Translations under genes and position numbers: made by a program | NCBI GenBank assembly: GCA_965240325.2 | Contig: OZ251227.1 | Coordinates: 3,038,001-3,102,000 of the forward strand | DNA length: 64,000 nt | Origin: Rebecca billardiae RCC1528 | Taxonomy: Eukaryota > Haptophyta | Direction of reading: 5' to 3' | Notes under the pieces: generated by a model | What the model was told of the DNA's origin: nothing | Databases searched by the model: none | The model's input: only the letters and a program-made list of their open reading frames with translations | Shown: piece by piece, positions 1-12,229 of the stretch | How positions within the stretch are numbered: the stretch's first letter is position 1 | Layout: each line of letters opens with the position of its first letter

Positions 1-986
1 CTGCGCGGGCCACCGGCGTGGCCCCGCTGCCCGGGCCGTCCACTCGGCCGCGTGGCGCGCCGCACCCGGCCGTCGCATGGACCCGGCGAGTGCCAGAGCC
101 GGCGAGCAGTCGTCTACGCTACATCACGGGCCAAGCAGTGGGTAGTCGCGAGCACGATGGACCAAGACGATCTTGCGATGTGGGCGCAGCGACGGCAACC
201 TCACTTGGCACGCATCGGCGGCCTGAGCCGCCGGAGTGAACAAAGTCACAGACAAGGGGATGCGTGCGCGGATGCGTGCGTTGGGCTCGGTGCATTCGCG
301 CGTACATTCTGACACCCACGCCAGCTTCCTCTTCTCCTCCGGCGCACACTGCTTGGGCAGCGCGGGCGCCGTGTGGCGCGAGCACCACGAGCTCACAGTC
401 TGGCTGACTCGCGCGGCGTCGTGCCGTCTGCACGCACATGTGGCGCACACTACCTCGGGCGGTTCGAGCAATCCATGCGCGCACGCGAATACGCCATGGA
501 CGCCGCGTCTCTCCCCCGCCCGTTCGGCCCCCGCGCGGCCCTGACTCGACTCGCACCCGTCCGCCGAGACCCAGCCCACTGCCCGCCGACTACCGAGGCT
601 TTGGCAGCGGCTCTCGCGCCGGGGCGCCCTTTGCCGGGACGCTCCTTGTGGAACGCGAAGGTCGAGGGGTAGGTGAATAGGGCGGGCGGAGGTGATTCGA
701 GGAATTGAAGGAACGACTTCATCAAGTGCCACTAATGATTTGCACCCGCGCGAAATACGTACTTACATTACTCCGACGGTACCGCGAGTAGCTTTGTGAA
801 ATAGAGATCGGGACGGAAACCGCCGATTCGAACTTCTCCAAAATGTCCGCCCCTCCCACCCGGGAATCGTCGTGGTGATTATGACCGAGGCGAGTTACCG
901 AGTCAAGGCTGCGCAGCCATCAGCACTCAGCAGCGGCGCAGCCTCGCTGCGACTGTGTAGAACTCTAGACAGCAGCAGAGAACAGG

Positions 987-987
<1 letters not shown>
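1..987. other. No supported gene; GC-rich then mixed intergenic DNA
   Basis: Open frames occur on both strands in the GC-rich first 700 bases, but they overlap one another, have Arg/Ala/Pro-biased translations and show no recognisable motif. I treat them as chance frames in GC-rich DNA. A gene fragment entering from the left edge cannot be excluded. Confidence 0.4.

Positions 988-1025
<38 letters not shown>
988..1025. repeat. (TA)n microsatellite
   Basis: About 19 uninterrupted TA dinucleotides. It is the first of a cluster of AT microsatellites in the left 3 kb. Confidence 0.95.
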
Positions 1026-1026
<1 letters not shown>

Positions 1027-1161
1027 CACAGACGGTGCATGCATGCATCATCGTCATATCATCGTCATCATATTATAGTCATCATATCATCATCATTTAT
1101 TGAATCATGCAGACCGTGCAGCATGCAGACTGCGTCAGGCAGCACGGGCCGGCCAGGCGCA

Positions 1162-2763
<1,602 letters not shown>

Positions 2764-3786
2764 CTCCTGCATAGAAAGCGACGCGACGCCATTGAGTATG
2801 GACGAACATCACCCACAATCTGCGTGATGTGCATGCGAGGGCAGGTATTGCAGCACATGTGTGAGCATGCAGCAAATGCCGATGATACACGCCATGCAGA
2901 AATGGTGATGTATATATATACTTGCGCATGGTGGGGATTTGTCCCTGGCTGAACGGGAAGAGCGACTGAGCCGACGGTGCCAAAGCTGCGCGCAGACTGC
3001 GCCAGCGTGGCAGCAAGGTCCCTGGCTCAGGCAAGCTCAGCACTCACAGGCCTGACGACAAGGTCGTCAACCACAACGGAGGCTGCAGGGGCGGATGGCG
3101 GGTTTCGCAACGAGCACAAGCAAGGAACGCAGAGGAGATGAGACCTCGGGCTTTGCTGATGGCGATGCGCAGGCAAGCAGGGGTGGCCTAGAGATGAGCA
3201 GCTTGGCCCGAAAGCGGAAAGGTCGTGTAACCGATGATCGAGCGAGCTCTGATAGGTGGGCTGCTTGATGAACTTTGGTAATACGTTGCCATGCCGACTT
3301 AAGATGATCTTGGATATGATCTCGAGCGCCGGATAGTGGAGCGGAGCGGGTACTTATAGAGGAGCCAGTGTGGTTGGCCGATATGAAAGGACCAGCGGCC
3401 GCCATGATGATGATAAAGGATAGCTCCGTGGCCGATGAGCTCCGGAAATCGGCTACAACTACCTGCAGGACCTAGAAGACGATGGCGGCCCTTGTCCACC
3501 AGCTGCGCGTCGCCTTTCCAGCCTCCCGACACACTCGGTTATAACTCCGTTATAACGCCACATATAGCTGTATATATATACTCATCGACGCGACATTGAC
3601 ATCCGCCCGCCGTATGCCCGGTATGGCAATCACTCCTAAGACTACTCCCGTCGATTGACGCCGTCGACACAGCAGCCGTGGCGGGCGGCGTGGCTCGTCT
3701 CGCGCCCACGCGCAGGTTTTGCTCCTAATCCTAGTCCTACTCCTACTCCTACTCTTACCTACGAGTTCATCCTACTCCAGTACTCC
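2764..3786. other. Intergenic region without a supported gene
   Basis: Short overlapping frames on the minus strand (3067-3532) have no recognisable motif or conserved neighbours. The region ends at the 3' side of the minus-strand LamG-domain gene. I see no RNA gene or terminator-like element. Confidence 0.4.
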
Positions 3787-5788
3787 TCACGGCCGCCGCG
3801 GGGCGGCGCGGCGCTCGCCGAGCGCCGCGCCTTGCTTCGACAGGGCGAGCGCCTGCAGCCGCAGCCCCCGCGCGTGCCGGTGCGCGCGCCACAGCCGCCA
3901 CACGCCTGCCGCACCCAGCGCGAGCAGCACGAGCGAGCCCGCGACGACGCCCACGATCACCGCGGTGCGCCGGCGCGCGGCGGCGGGGTCACTGCCCGCG
4001 CCCGCTGTGACCTCGAGCGTGGCGGCGGTGCCGCCGAGGTCGGGCGAGTCGGTGTCGCCGCCCGCCGCCGCCGCCGCCGCCGCCGCGAGCAGCCCGGGCG
4101 TGCACGCGGCTGCCTCGACGCCCTGCGCGGCCGCCGCCACGCGGCTCGCGTCGAGATCGGCCGAGTACACGCGCACGTCCTGCACGGCGCCGCTGAGCGC
4201 GCCCGCCGGACCATTGATCGCCGAGCGCCCAATGAACACGCGCGTGCGCGGCACGTCGTACGGGCGCAGGTCCTGCTCGCTGAACGCGTTCGGCGCGCCG
4301 TTGTGGTGCAGCTGCGCGCACGCGCTGCCCACCGTGACCGCCGCATGGAACCACTCGCCCTCGGGCCACGTGGCCGGCTCAGTACCGGTGCCAACGAGCT
4401 CGGCGCCGAGCGGCGCGCCGCCAGCACCGTGCACGGCGAAGGTGAGGCGGTGCTCGCCCGCGCGCCGCCGCAACGTGACGCCATGCGCCTTCGCGTCGTC
4501 CGCGGCGGCAAACAGGTATGTCAGCGCCGGCGTCGCCGCCGAGGCGGGCACCCACACCCACGCCATGATGGTGAGCTCGACACGCGCCGTCGGGTCGGCG
4601 CCGCGCGCCGCCATGTCGGCGAGCTCGACGTAGCGCACGGCGCTGCCGCCCTCGGGGTGGTTGAGCACGCCGAAGGGGCTGACGCTGTACCCACTCAGCT
4701 CCGCGCCGCCGACGACCAGGCTCGCCGCCGAACCCGCCGCCAGGTCGGCGGTTACGAGGGTGATCTGAGCCTCGGCGACGGGGGTGGCGCCAGCCACGTC
4801 GGCCAGGCTGGATTCGAGCGGCCAGCGGCGAAGCAGCGTGGGGCATGAGCCGCACGGCTGCGCGTTGAAGCCGGAGGCGATTTGCTTGATGTACGCCCCG
4901 GTGAGGTACGTCGAGTAGATGCGCACGTCCTGCACTGCGCCCTCGAGCCGATGCGAGCCCACCAGCGAGCGGCCGATGTACCACGTGCGCGGCGCATCGT
5001 ACGGGCGCATGTCCTGCTTGCGCATGTGCGTGAGACCGCCATTGTGGAACAGGGTCGCGGCCGTCCTGCTGATGCTCACGGCGGTGTGGAACCACCGGCC
5101 GGTCTGGAACGTGCCAGCTGCGCCGATGAGCTGGATCCCAATCTGATTCCCAGCGCCGTCGAAAGCCCGGAAGCGGATCCTTCGGCTGAACGCGGTGTGC
5201 TTGCTTAGGACGATCTTGTGGGCTCGGTCGGAGTCGTGCGAATCGAGGACGCGCGTGGCCCCTCGCGCGTGGTCGGCGGGCGCGAGCCAGACCCACGCCA
5301 TGATCGAGATGGGCTTGCGCACGGCCCGGTTGGAGCCAGCCGCAGGCACCCTGCCCGCGTCGATCCACTGCAGCCGCGCCTCACCCTCGGGCACATCGGC
5401 GCCGCCGAAGCGGCCAAAGCCGCCGACCTTGCGTGTGCGCCCGCCGCCAGAGAGCGCCGTGGCGGGCGCGGCGGCGAGCACCGCGCTCACGTCCGCGATC
5501 GGCCCGATGGCCACCGGCTGCGTGAGCGGCGGCTGGCTTGCGCTGCCGCCGACCACGTCGGAAAAGCCCGCGTCGGCGGTGAGCGGCCAGGAGTGGAGCG
5601 CGGCGTCGCACGCGGGCGGCGGCTGGCTGGGCGGCGGGGCGGGCGGCGGCGGCTTCGGCGGCGAGGGCGGTGGGCGCGGCGAGGGCGGCGGCTGGCTGGG
5701 CGGCGGGGCGGGCGGGGCGGGCGGCGGCGGCGACGGCGGCGAGGGCGGCGGACGCGGCGAGGGCGGCGGCTGGCTGGGCGGCGGGGCG

Positions 5789-5826
<38 letters not shown>

Positions 5827-7272
5827 TGGGCGCGGCGAGGACGGCGGCTGGCTGGGCGGCGGGCCGGGCGGGGCGGGCGGCGGCGGCGACGGCGGCGAGG
5901 GCGGTGGGCGCGGCGAGGGCGGCGGCGGCGGCGGTGGCGCGGGCGCGCCGACGCACAGCCCGTCCCACACGCCGACCACGTCGCACGCCCGGCCCGAGTT
6001 GCAGCTCGCCACCTCGCGCCGGACCACCGCGCCGTCCGCGCGCAGCGTCACCTCAGCGATCGTGTAGCCGGCGCAGTTGCCAGTGGCCCCGTTATACGGA
6101 GCGCGGTTGTCGACGCGCCACTCGAGCGCGCCGTCGTGCAGCAGGTGCGAGGTGACGTCGCGCCTAGTGATGCAGTTGCGATAAGAGCGGCACGTGCCCG
6201 CGTACGTCCAGCACGCCGAGCGCGTCAGCCGCTGGCCGTCCGCGTACACGTGGAAGTTGGTTGAGTAGTGGCGCGAGCGCACGCGCACGTCGAGCGTGTA
6301 CGACGCGGCGTTTACGCACCACGGCGGCGGCGAGGGCGGCGGCGAGGGCGGCGGCGGCGAGAAGGGGGCGAGTGGCGGGTGAGACGGCGGCGGCGGCGGC
6401 GAGGGCGGCGGCGAGGGCGGCGGCGAGGGCGGCGGCGAGGGCGGCGGCGAGGGCGGCGGCGAGGGCGGCGGCGAGGGCGGCGGCGAGGGCGGCGGCGAGG
6501 GCGGCGGCGAGGGCGGCGGCGAGGGCGGCGGCGCGGGCGGCGGCGAGGGCGGCGGCGAGGGCGGCGGCGGCGAGGGCGGCGGGAGAGGCGGCGGCGGCGA
6601 GGGCGGCGGCGAGGGCGGCGGCGAGGGCGGTGGCGGGTGCGACGGCGGCGAGGGCGGCGGCACGGGCGGCGGCGTGGGCGGCGGCGGCGACGGCGGTGGC
6701 GCGGGCGCGCCGACGCACAGCCCGTCCCACACGCCGACCACGTCGCACGCCCGGCCCGAGTTGCAGCTCGCCACCTCGCGCCGGACCACCGCGCCGTCCG
6801 CGCGCAGCGTCACCTCAGCGATCGTGTAGGCGCAGTTGCCAGTGGCCCCGTTATACGGAGCGCGGTTGTCGACGCGCCACTCGAGCGCGCCGTCGTGCAG
6901 CAGGTGCGAGGTGACGTCGCGCCTGCTGATGCAGTTGCGATAAGAGCGGCACGTGCCCGCGTACGTCCAGCACGCCGAGCCCGTCAGCCGCTGGCCGTCC
7001 GCGTACACGTGGAAGTTGGTTAAGTAGTGGCGCGAGCGCACGCGCACGTCGAGCGTGTACGACGCGGCGTTTACGCACCACGGCGGCGGCGAGGGCGACG
7101 GCGAGGGCGGCGGCGGCGGCGGCGGCGCGGGCGGCGGCGAGGGCGGCAGCGGGGGCGGCGGCGAGGGCGGCGGCGAGGGCGACGGTGAGGGCGGCGGCGA
7201 GAGCGCCGTAGTGCCCATCACCGCGCCTACGCCGAGAAGGACGGCCGCTGCGATGGCGCCCGCGCGCGCCAT
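3787..7272 (-). CDS. Membrane-anchored surface protein: PPSP linkers, duplicated Cys-rich domain, two LamG-like domains
   Basis: This intronless frame of 1161 residues starts at the ATG at 7270-7272, chosen because it opens a clear signal peptide (MARAGAIAAAVLLGVGAVMG). In order: signal peptide; short (PPSP)n linker; a ~120-residue domain starting WCVNAASYTLDV, about residues 64-186, with many conserved Cys; a long PPSPP linker; a near-identical second copy, about 315-439; another Pro-rich linker; two concanavalin/LamG-like domains, about 553-800 and 807-1050, each with a WPL start and a ...GRS.....G..QDVR.YS end; a transmembrane helix at about 1103-1127 (AVIVGVVAGSLVLLALGAAG); and a short basic tail. 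Hydroxyproline-type linkers joining globular domains are typical of algal wall or pherophorin-like proteins. The LamG parts suggest glycan binding at the cell surface or scales. The Cys-rich family itself I cannot name with confidence. Confidence 0.85.
5955..7082 (-). repeat. Recent internal duplication of ~370 bp inside the LamG-protein gene
   Basis: The Cys-rich domain at about 6711-7082 and its second copy at about 5955-6326 are nearly identical in DNA as well as protein. They differ by a few substitutions and a 3-bp indel (one extra Gly in the second copy). The PPSP-coding DNA between them is itself a tandem GGCGGCGAG-type repeat, which probably mediated the duplication. Confidence 0.9.
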
Positions 7273-7291
7273 GCTCGTGGTCGCTTGGCGG

Positions 7292-7417
7292 TGCGACAAG
7301 CTTGCCCTGGCGGTGGGAAGGGGTCGTCGCCAAGTCGCGTGTTCTCGCCGATATCGGCGAGAACACGCGACTTGGCGACGACCCCTTCCCACCGCGGACC
7401 AGGGCAAGCTTGTCGCA
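7292..7417. repeat. Long inverted repeat just upstream of a start codon
   Basis: The arms 7292-7352 and 7353-7417 meet at a GATATC centre with no loop. The inner 42 bp of each arm (7311-7352 and 7353-7394) are perfectly complementary. A 4-bp insertion (7395-7398) interrupts the right arm before another 19 complementary bases. It starts 20 bp upstream of the ATG of the minus-strand surface-protein gene, so it would lie in its 5' UTR or promoter. Confidence 0.95.
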
Positions 7418-8009
7418 ATGCGCCACCAAAGGAAGCGCGGGCTTGCGCGCTTTTCAGTTCATATCATAGACGCCCATTCGGGACTTCCATTAATCTACTG
7501 ATGATGACTGTAATATATATATATATATATATATATATTAACGACGTGGTATGCAAATGATATATATATATATATATTAATCTGGCTATTGATGTGAGTA
7601 GTTTGAAACGGCAGGTGTGTTTCGTCGGCGCAGGCGAAGGTGCGGGGCACGCCGATGCGGTGCTTTGACGCCACGTGCGTGCACAGCAGCGGAGCAGCCG
7701 AGGCGCGAGAAAGGTGAAGCCGGGCAAGGCGTGCGGCGCGCTGCGGAGCGCGAGGCCATCAACTGAATACGGCCGCGAGACCGCGCCACGGGTCGCTCGG
7801 CGAGTGCGCGGCAGCGGCCGCACGAGCCCACGGCGTGCACGCCCCGAGCTGCCGCCACAGCGGCGGCGGCAGCCGCGCGCCGCTCCGCTCCAAAAATCTC
7901 GAGGTGAAGCTCCGGCGCCGGACGCCGCTGGAGTCGGCGACCCTGACCAGTGACCACCCCGACCGCAAGGGAGACGTTTACGGCACCCTTTGACCCTTTG
8001 GGCTGTACC
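7418..8009. other. Intergenic DNA with TA runs and no supported gene
   Basis: Contains two TA microsatellites (about 7513-7538 and 7560-7577). The rest is GC-rich with overlapping Arg/Ala-rich frames on both strands that continue into the adjacent repeat element, so I do not call a gene. Confidence 0.4.
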
Positions 8010-8630
8010 GTATGGAGCGCTCGTTGGAACTTGAGCCAGGATGGAACTTGAGCCCGCATTTCCCAGCAAAGTGCCCCATCTCGGCGGGGCTGGCACGCTC
8101 GGCACACGCTCCTGAGCGCTCGCTTCGCGGTGCGGCAGGCCTTGGGTAGATCAGGCAGACATGTCGCGACCGCGTTACCGGGCCATGCGCGCGCGCACCA
8201 CATCCGCGCTACGTGGCCTGCGCGCTGGACGACTGAGAGTCAATGCCGACCCACTGCATTCCACTGCCCCGCATGCACCCCGAGTCACCTTCAGAGGGCG
8301 TCGACAAGCGCAGAGCGGGCGCGCGGGAGTTCGACCCAACTCGTGTACCTTCTTGCAAGCACCAGCGGCGAGGTCGCAAGCCGAACCTTGACCAGCCGTG
8401 GAACTTGATTGAGCTGGTCGGCAGCAAAACCACCGCTTGGCACCGGATCAAGTTAGCAGCGTGCGAAGAGGAGGCGCGGTGCGCGTCCGCGGCTGGCGAG
8501 AGGCGTCCGGACCGTGCCGTTCTCGGCCGCGCCCGCGCGCTTCCCGCCGCCGCGGGCCCCGTGTACGCCCGTCGTCGCCCTCGCCGCGTGGGCGCCAAAC
8601 CGGGCTCACAGGTTCCAACGAGCTCCATAC
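8010..8630. mobile_element. MITE-like element, copy 1 (~620 bp)
   Basis: Begins GTATGGAGCGCTCGTTGGAA and ends with its near-perfect inverse, GGTTCCAACGAGCTCCATAC, giving ~21-bp terminal inverted repeats. The interior is closely similar along its whole length to 9659-10276. No transposase-like protein is encoded, so it is non-autonomous. I could not identify a clear target-site duplication. Confidence 0.8.
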
Positions 8631-9593
8631 CTGCCTCCGCCCAGCACCGCTGCAGGCACCGGCAAGCGCCCTATGCACAGGGCCTGCACAGGCAGCCCCC
8701 AGTCACCGGTGGCACTCGCCCCCCCGCTTGGACACCCCCCGGGGTGTAGCCAGGGAGGTGCCAGCAGCAGCGCCGGCGCTCAAGCACCACCCGTCGCGCC
8801 GCGTGGCGACCCCCCCTCGGTGGGGCGTGGCCCGCCGGCCAAAAGGAGCCGCCCGGATTCCGATACCCTGCAGCAACCTCTCTGGCCTGGCGCCCCCGCT
8901 CCTGACCAGCCCAGAGCCCCGACGCCTGCGGTGCCTGAGGCCCCGCCCCTACGCAAGTCTGCCAGGCTGTGCCAGCGCCGCACGCGCCGACGCGCGGCGC
9001 AGGCATGATGCAGCTCCACCAGCAAAACGACGCTTCGCGCGCACCCGGCGCGCCGACACAGCCTGCCCGGGAGAAGCCCGCCGGGGCTGACCTTGGGCAA
9101 CAGCCATACATGCAGGCCAGCATGCGCGGCGGGGTGGCATCAGTGCCGGCCCCGGCCCGCAAACGCAAACAGCCGGACGCCCCGGCCCACGCAGCTGATG
9201 CGCCAGCAAACCCTGCTCCGGGCAACAGAACCCTGCCGCCGGCTTTGAGGCCGACACGCCACACTGGGGCACATATCACCTGAGGGCCAGGCCTTCTGTG
9301 TGATAAGCTACCCCAGTCATGCCGCTTGATACACACCTTCCCCAACCGACAGTGGGGCTCTACATTCCCTACTACATCCTCATCCTGTCGGCGCGCTGTC
9401 GCATCGGCGCCCAGTCGGCGAGTTCGGACGACGACGTTTTGTGGACGACGGTAGGGCGAGGACGACGGGCGCTGGCGCGCCGCGAGGCGGCCGCAGCCCT
9501 CGTCCAGGCCTCGCAGGCGGACGACTGAACGATTTTTTCCGGCGGCGCTACCATCGGCGACGGCTTCATGGGCGGTGACAGTTGGCGGGCGTC
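8631..9593. other. Intergenic or relic coding DNA, unassigned
   Basis: Pro/Ala-rich plus-strand frames with clusters such as KRSRPDSDTL and RKSARLCQRRTRRRAAQA (ending at 9008) and ARKRKQP (frame ending 9283) resemble in style the basic protein of the dispersed element at 26.1-27.1 kb. No start, domain or conserved partner supports a gene. A short frame ending at 9528 (ASSDDDVLW) could be a last exon of an unrecognised gene. Confidence 0.3.
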
Positions 9594-9654
9594 AATCTCG
9601 CCTGCCTGAGCTGTGTTCAGTATGCGTCTCTTATCTTTGATCGGCGTAAACTGT
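9594..9654 (+). repeat. Dispersed conserved ~50-bp sequence, copy a
   Basis: Contains the two conserved blocks of this repeat, CTCGCCTGCCTGAGCTGTG and GCGTCTCTTAT, then a diverged segment and TAAACTGT. Other copies are at 27192-27250 (-), 43191-43330, 52230-52262 (second block only) and 59050-59125. The next MITE-like element starts only 4 bp after it. Confidence 0.8.
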
Positions 9655-9658
9655 GGTT

Positions 9659-10276
9659 GTATGGAGCGCTCTCAGCTCGTTGGAACTTGGCGGGGCTTGG
9701 AACTTGACACCGCATTTCCCAGCGAAGTGCCCCATCTCGGCGGGGCTGGCACGGTCGGCACACGCTCCTGAGCGCTCGCTTCGCGGTGCGGCAGGCCTTG
9801 GGCAGCCCAGACAGACACGCCGCGACCGAATTACCGGGCCATGCGCGCACCACACCCGCGCTACATGGCCTACGCGCTGGACGACTGAGAGGCAACGCCG
9901 AACCACTGCATTCCACTGCCCGGCATGCACCCCGAGTCACCTTCAGAGGGCGTCGACGAGCGCAGAGCGGGTGCGTGGGAGTTCGACCAACTCGTGTACC
10001 TTCTTGCAAGCACCAGCGGCGAGGTCGCAAGCCGAACCTTGACCAGCCGTGGAACTTGAGCTGGTCGGCAGCAAAACCACCGTTCAACCCGGATCAAGTT
10101 AGCAGCGTGCGAGGAGGAGGCGCGGTGCGCGTCCGCGGCTGGCGAGAGGCGTCCGGACCGTGCCGTTCTCGGCCGCGCCCGCGCGCTTCCCGCCGCCGCG
10201 GGCCCCGTGTACGCCCGTCGTCGCCCTCGCCGCGCGGGCGCCAAACCGGCGTCAAGTTCCAACGAGCGCTCCATAC
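9659..10276. mobile_element. MITE-like element, copy 2 (~618 bp)
   Basis: Same family and same orientation as 8010-8630. The terminal inverted repeats here read GTATGGAGCGCTC...GAGCGCTCCATAC, with an 8-bp insertion in the left end. It ends 74 bp upstream of the ATG of the EME1-like gene, so it probably forms part of that gene's promoter or 5' UTR. Confidence 0.8.
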
Positions 10277-10350
10277 GATGTCAAACGGCCCGGCGGCGGC
10301 AGCCGGGCGGTTTGCCGTGGTTTCGACGAGGAGGAGGCGGGCTCTCGACG

Positions 10351-11868
10351 ATGGACAACGTCGTCGACCTGTGCTCGTCGCCCTCGCGCTCCCGCCGGGA
10401 GCACGCCGACGACCTGGACGCGTGCGGGCAGGTGGACGCCGGATCGCCCTCGTCGCCATCGCCACCCTCGCCCACGGCATCCCCACCGCCGCCAGCCGCC
10501 GCGCCCGCTCGCGAGCCGCTCGACACGGCCGTGGACCTGTGCTCGCCGAGCTGCTCGCGCGCGGGGGCGGCCGCGAGCGAGCTCGCGGACGAGGAGAGCC
10601 CGTCGCCCCCGCCCGCGTCGGCCCTGCCCACGGCGCTGGGGGGCTTCGACCTGGACCTCACGCAGGACGACGAGGACGAAGGCGGCGGCGGCGGCGGCGG
10701 CAATGGCGACTCGAGCATGAGCGACGACGGCGACGTGATGCGCGCGCTCGGCGGCGGCGGTGGCGCGGGCACGCGCGACGGCAGCGTGCGCGCGCCGCCG
10801 ATGCCTGGCCTCGCCGACGACGACCCCGAGCCCAACGCCGACCTCGAGCCCGCGCCCGCGCGCAAGCCGGCGGCGGGCGGCAAGCGCAAGCAGGCAGCGG
10901 CGCTCTCGCCCGCGAGCGCCGCGCGGCGCAAGGAGGCGCGCGCGGCGGAGCGCGCTGTGAAGAAGCAGGCGAAGGAGCTCGAGCGCGAGGACGCGCGCGC
11001 GCGTGCCCACGCCGCCGCGCACGGCGCCAGCGACTCGCCGCGCGACGCGCTCACGCACCTGCGCCTGCGCGTGAGCGCGGGCGACCCCGAGTTGACGATG
11101 CGCGCCGGTCTCGCGGGCGCGCTCGTGACGCTCGAGGCGGCGCCGAGCGAGATCAGCGTGCCGGGCGTGATCGAGTGGCGGCACTGCGCGGAGGGGAGCG
11201 CGTGCTCCACGCCGCTCCACCGCGCGCTCCTCCTCGTCGACGTGCGGCCGCACTCCGTGCCCAACGAGCGCATCGCCGAGCTCGCCGACACGGTCGAGCG
11301 GCGCGTGCGGCGCGTGCACGCGCAGGCGCCCGACACGCGGCTGACGGTCGTGTTCGCCGGCCCGGAGCGCGAGGCGCTGCAGGTGCTCAAGCTGCGCGTG
11401 CAGGGGATCGACGAGTCGCGCGTGCGCGAGCGCACCGTCGAGGCCACGCGCGATGCGCTGATGCCCGGCGTCGCGCTGCTCGTGCGGCACCACTCGCGCG
11501 CGATCGGCGAGGCGCTGCGCGCGGCGCGCGCGGGCGGCCCTCGCTCGCACGTGCTGAGCGTGGACGGACGGCCGCGGACCGACCTGCTGACGAGGGACAC
11601 GCTGTGCAAGTCGTACGCGGAGGCGTGGCCGGCGATGCTCCAAGTGCTCATGAGCAAGCAGCAGGCCGAGGCCGTGTGCCGCGCCTTCCCGACCTTCGCC
11701 CTGCTGCGCGCGGCGCTCGAGGCGGCCGCTGAGCCCGACGATGTGCTGCGCCCGCTCAGCCGTGCCACGGCCGGCGGGATGTGCGTCGGGCCGAAGGTGA
11801 GCGCGCTGGTCCACCGCTTCTTCCTCACGCGCGTCGACCCGGGGACGCACCTTGACGACCTTGCCTGA
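10351..11868 (+). CDS. EME1: EME1/MMS4-like non-catalytic subunit of a structure-specific endonuclease
   Basis: The 505-residue frame from the ATG at 10351 has no intron. The N-terminal third is low-complexity and acidic, with three SUMO-interaction-like motifs: VVDLCSS (residues 4-10), AVDLCSP (~60) and DLDLTQDDEDE (~100). A basic/charged helix follows (~175-225, with GGKRKQ as a possible nuclear signal). From about 240 there is an ERCC4-like region with alternating beta strands (ALLLVDVRPHSVP, TRLTVVFAG, ALLVRHHSRAIGEAL), then a C-terminal helix pair with VLMSKQQAEAVCRAFPTF and VGPKV, like the (HhH)2 end of this family. The GDxxERK catalytic motif of the MUS81/XPF nucleases is absent, as expected for EME1. 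It would pair with MUS81 to cut recombination and replication intermediates in the nucleus. The assignment rests on architecture; another ERCC4-type pseudonuclease subunit is possible. Confidence 0.6.
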   Translation: MDNVVDLCSSPSRSRREHADDLDACGQVDAGSPSSPSPPSPTASPPPPAAAPAREPLDTAVDLCSPSCSRAGAAASELADEESPSPPPASALPTALGGFDLDLTQDDEDEGGGGGGGNGDSSMSDDGDVMRALGGGGGAGTRDGSVRAPPMPGLADDDPEPNADLEPAPARKPAAGGKRKQAAALSPASAARRKEARAAERAVKKQAKELEREDARARAHAAAHGASDSPRDALTHLRLRVSAGDPELTMRAGLAGALVTLEAAPSEISVPGVIEWRHCAEGSACSTPLHRALLLVDVRPHSVPNERIAELADTVERRVRRVHAQAPDTRLTVVFAGPEREALQVLKLRVQGIDESRVRERTVEATRDALMPGVALLVRHHSRAIGEALRAARAGGPRSHVLSVDGRPRTDLLTRDTLCKSYAEAWPAMLQVLMSKQQAEAVCRAFPTFALLRAALEAAAEPDDVLRPLSRATAGGMCVGPKVSALVHRFFLTRVDPGTHLDDLA

Positions 11869-12083
11869 CTCGTCTGACCCGCGGCGGTGTCGGGTGTGAA
11901 GCTGCGAGGGCGTCCAGCCACTCAGAGACTCAGTCCGCGACTCCGCGCCGGCCGCGGTGCATGACTGTAAGTGTATGACTGCGCGAGCGCTACGGAGTAC
12001 GGTCCGTCTGTGTGAGACGGCGTTATAGTTATACTAAGTCCCCTTGGTGAGACTACTTTAATACTGAGACTTGACTGACTAAC
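11869..12083. other. Short spacer, no gene seen
   Basis: Separates the EME1-like gene from the first 146-bp direct repeat. It becomes AT-richer towards 12080. Confidence 0.5.
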
Positions 12084-12229
12084 AGTCAACGGAAGCCCGC
12101 CTTACCAGCGCAGCCGCACCGGACTCTTTCTATAGCCGTCCGGCGGCCTTCGTGCTGACGCCAGCTGTGACGTGCGCACGGTGCGCGCTCATTGGTCCAT
12201 GCCGCTCCGTTCGAGACCGCGTGCAAAAG
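12084..12229 (+). repeat. 146-bp direct repeat, left copy
   Basis: Identical base for base to 13134-13279. It flanks a 904-bp insertion on the left. Begins AGTCAACGGAAGCCCGCC and ends CGCGTGCAAAAG. Confidence 0.95.

Noticed and set aside
3955-7023. Many long plus-strand and alternate minus-strand frames opposite the LamG gene
   Set aside because: They are shadows of GGC/GCC-rich repeat DNA: poly-Ala, poly-Arg and poly-Gly translations.
10207-10350. Upstream extension of the EME1-like frame
   Set aside because: It runs into the MITE-like element, and the ATG at 10351 gives a sensible start followed at once by a SUMO-interaction-like motif.
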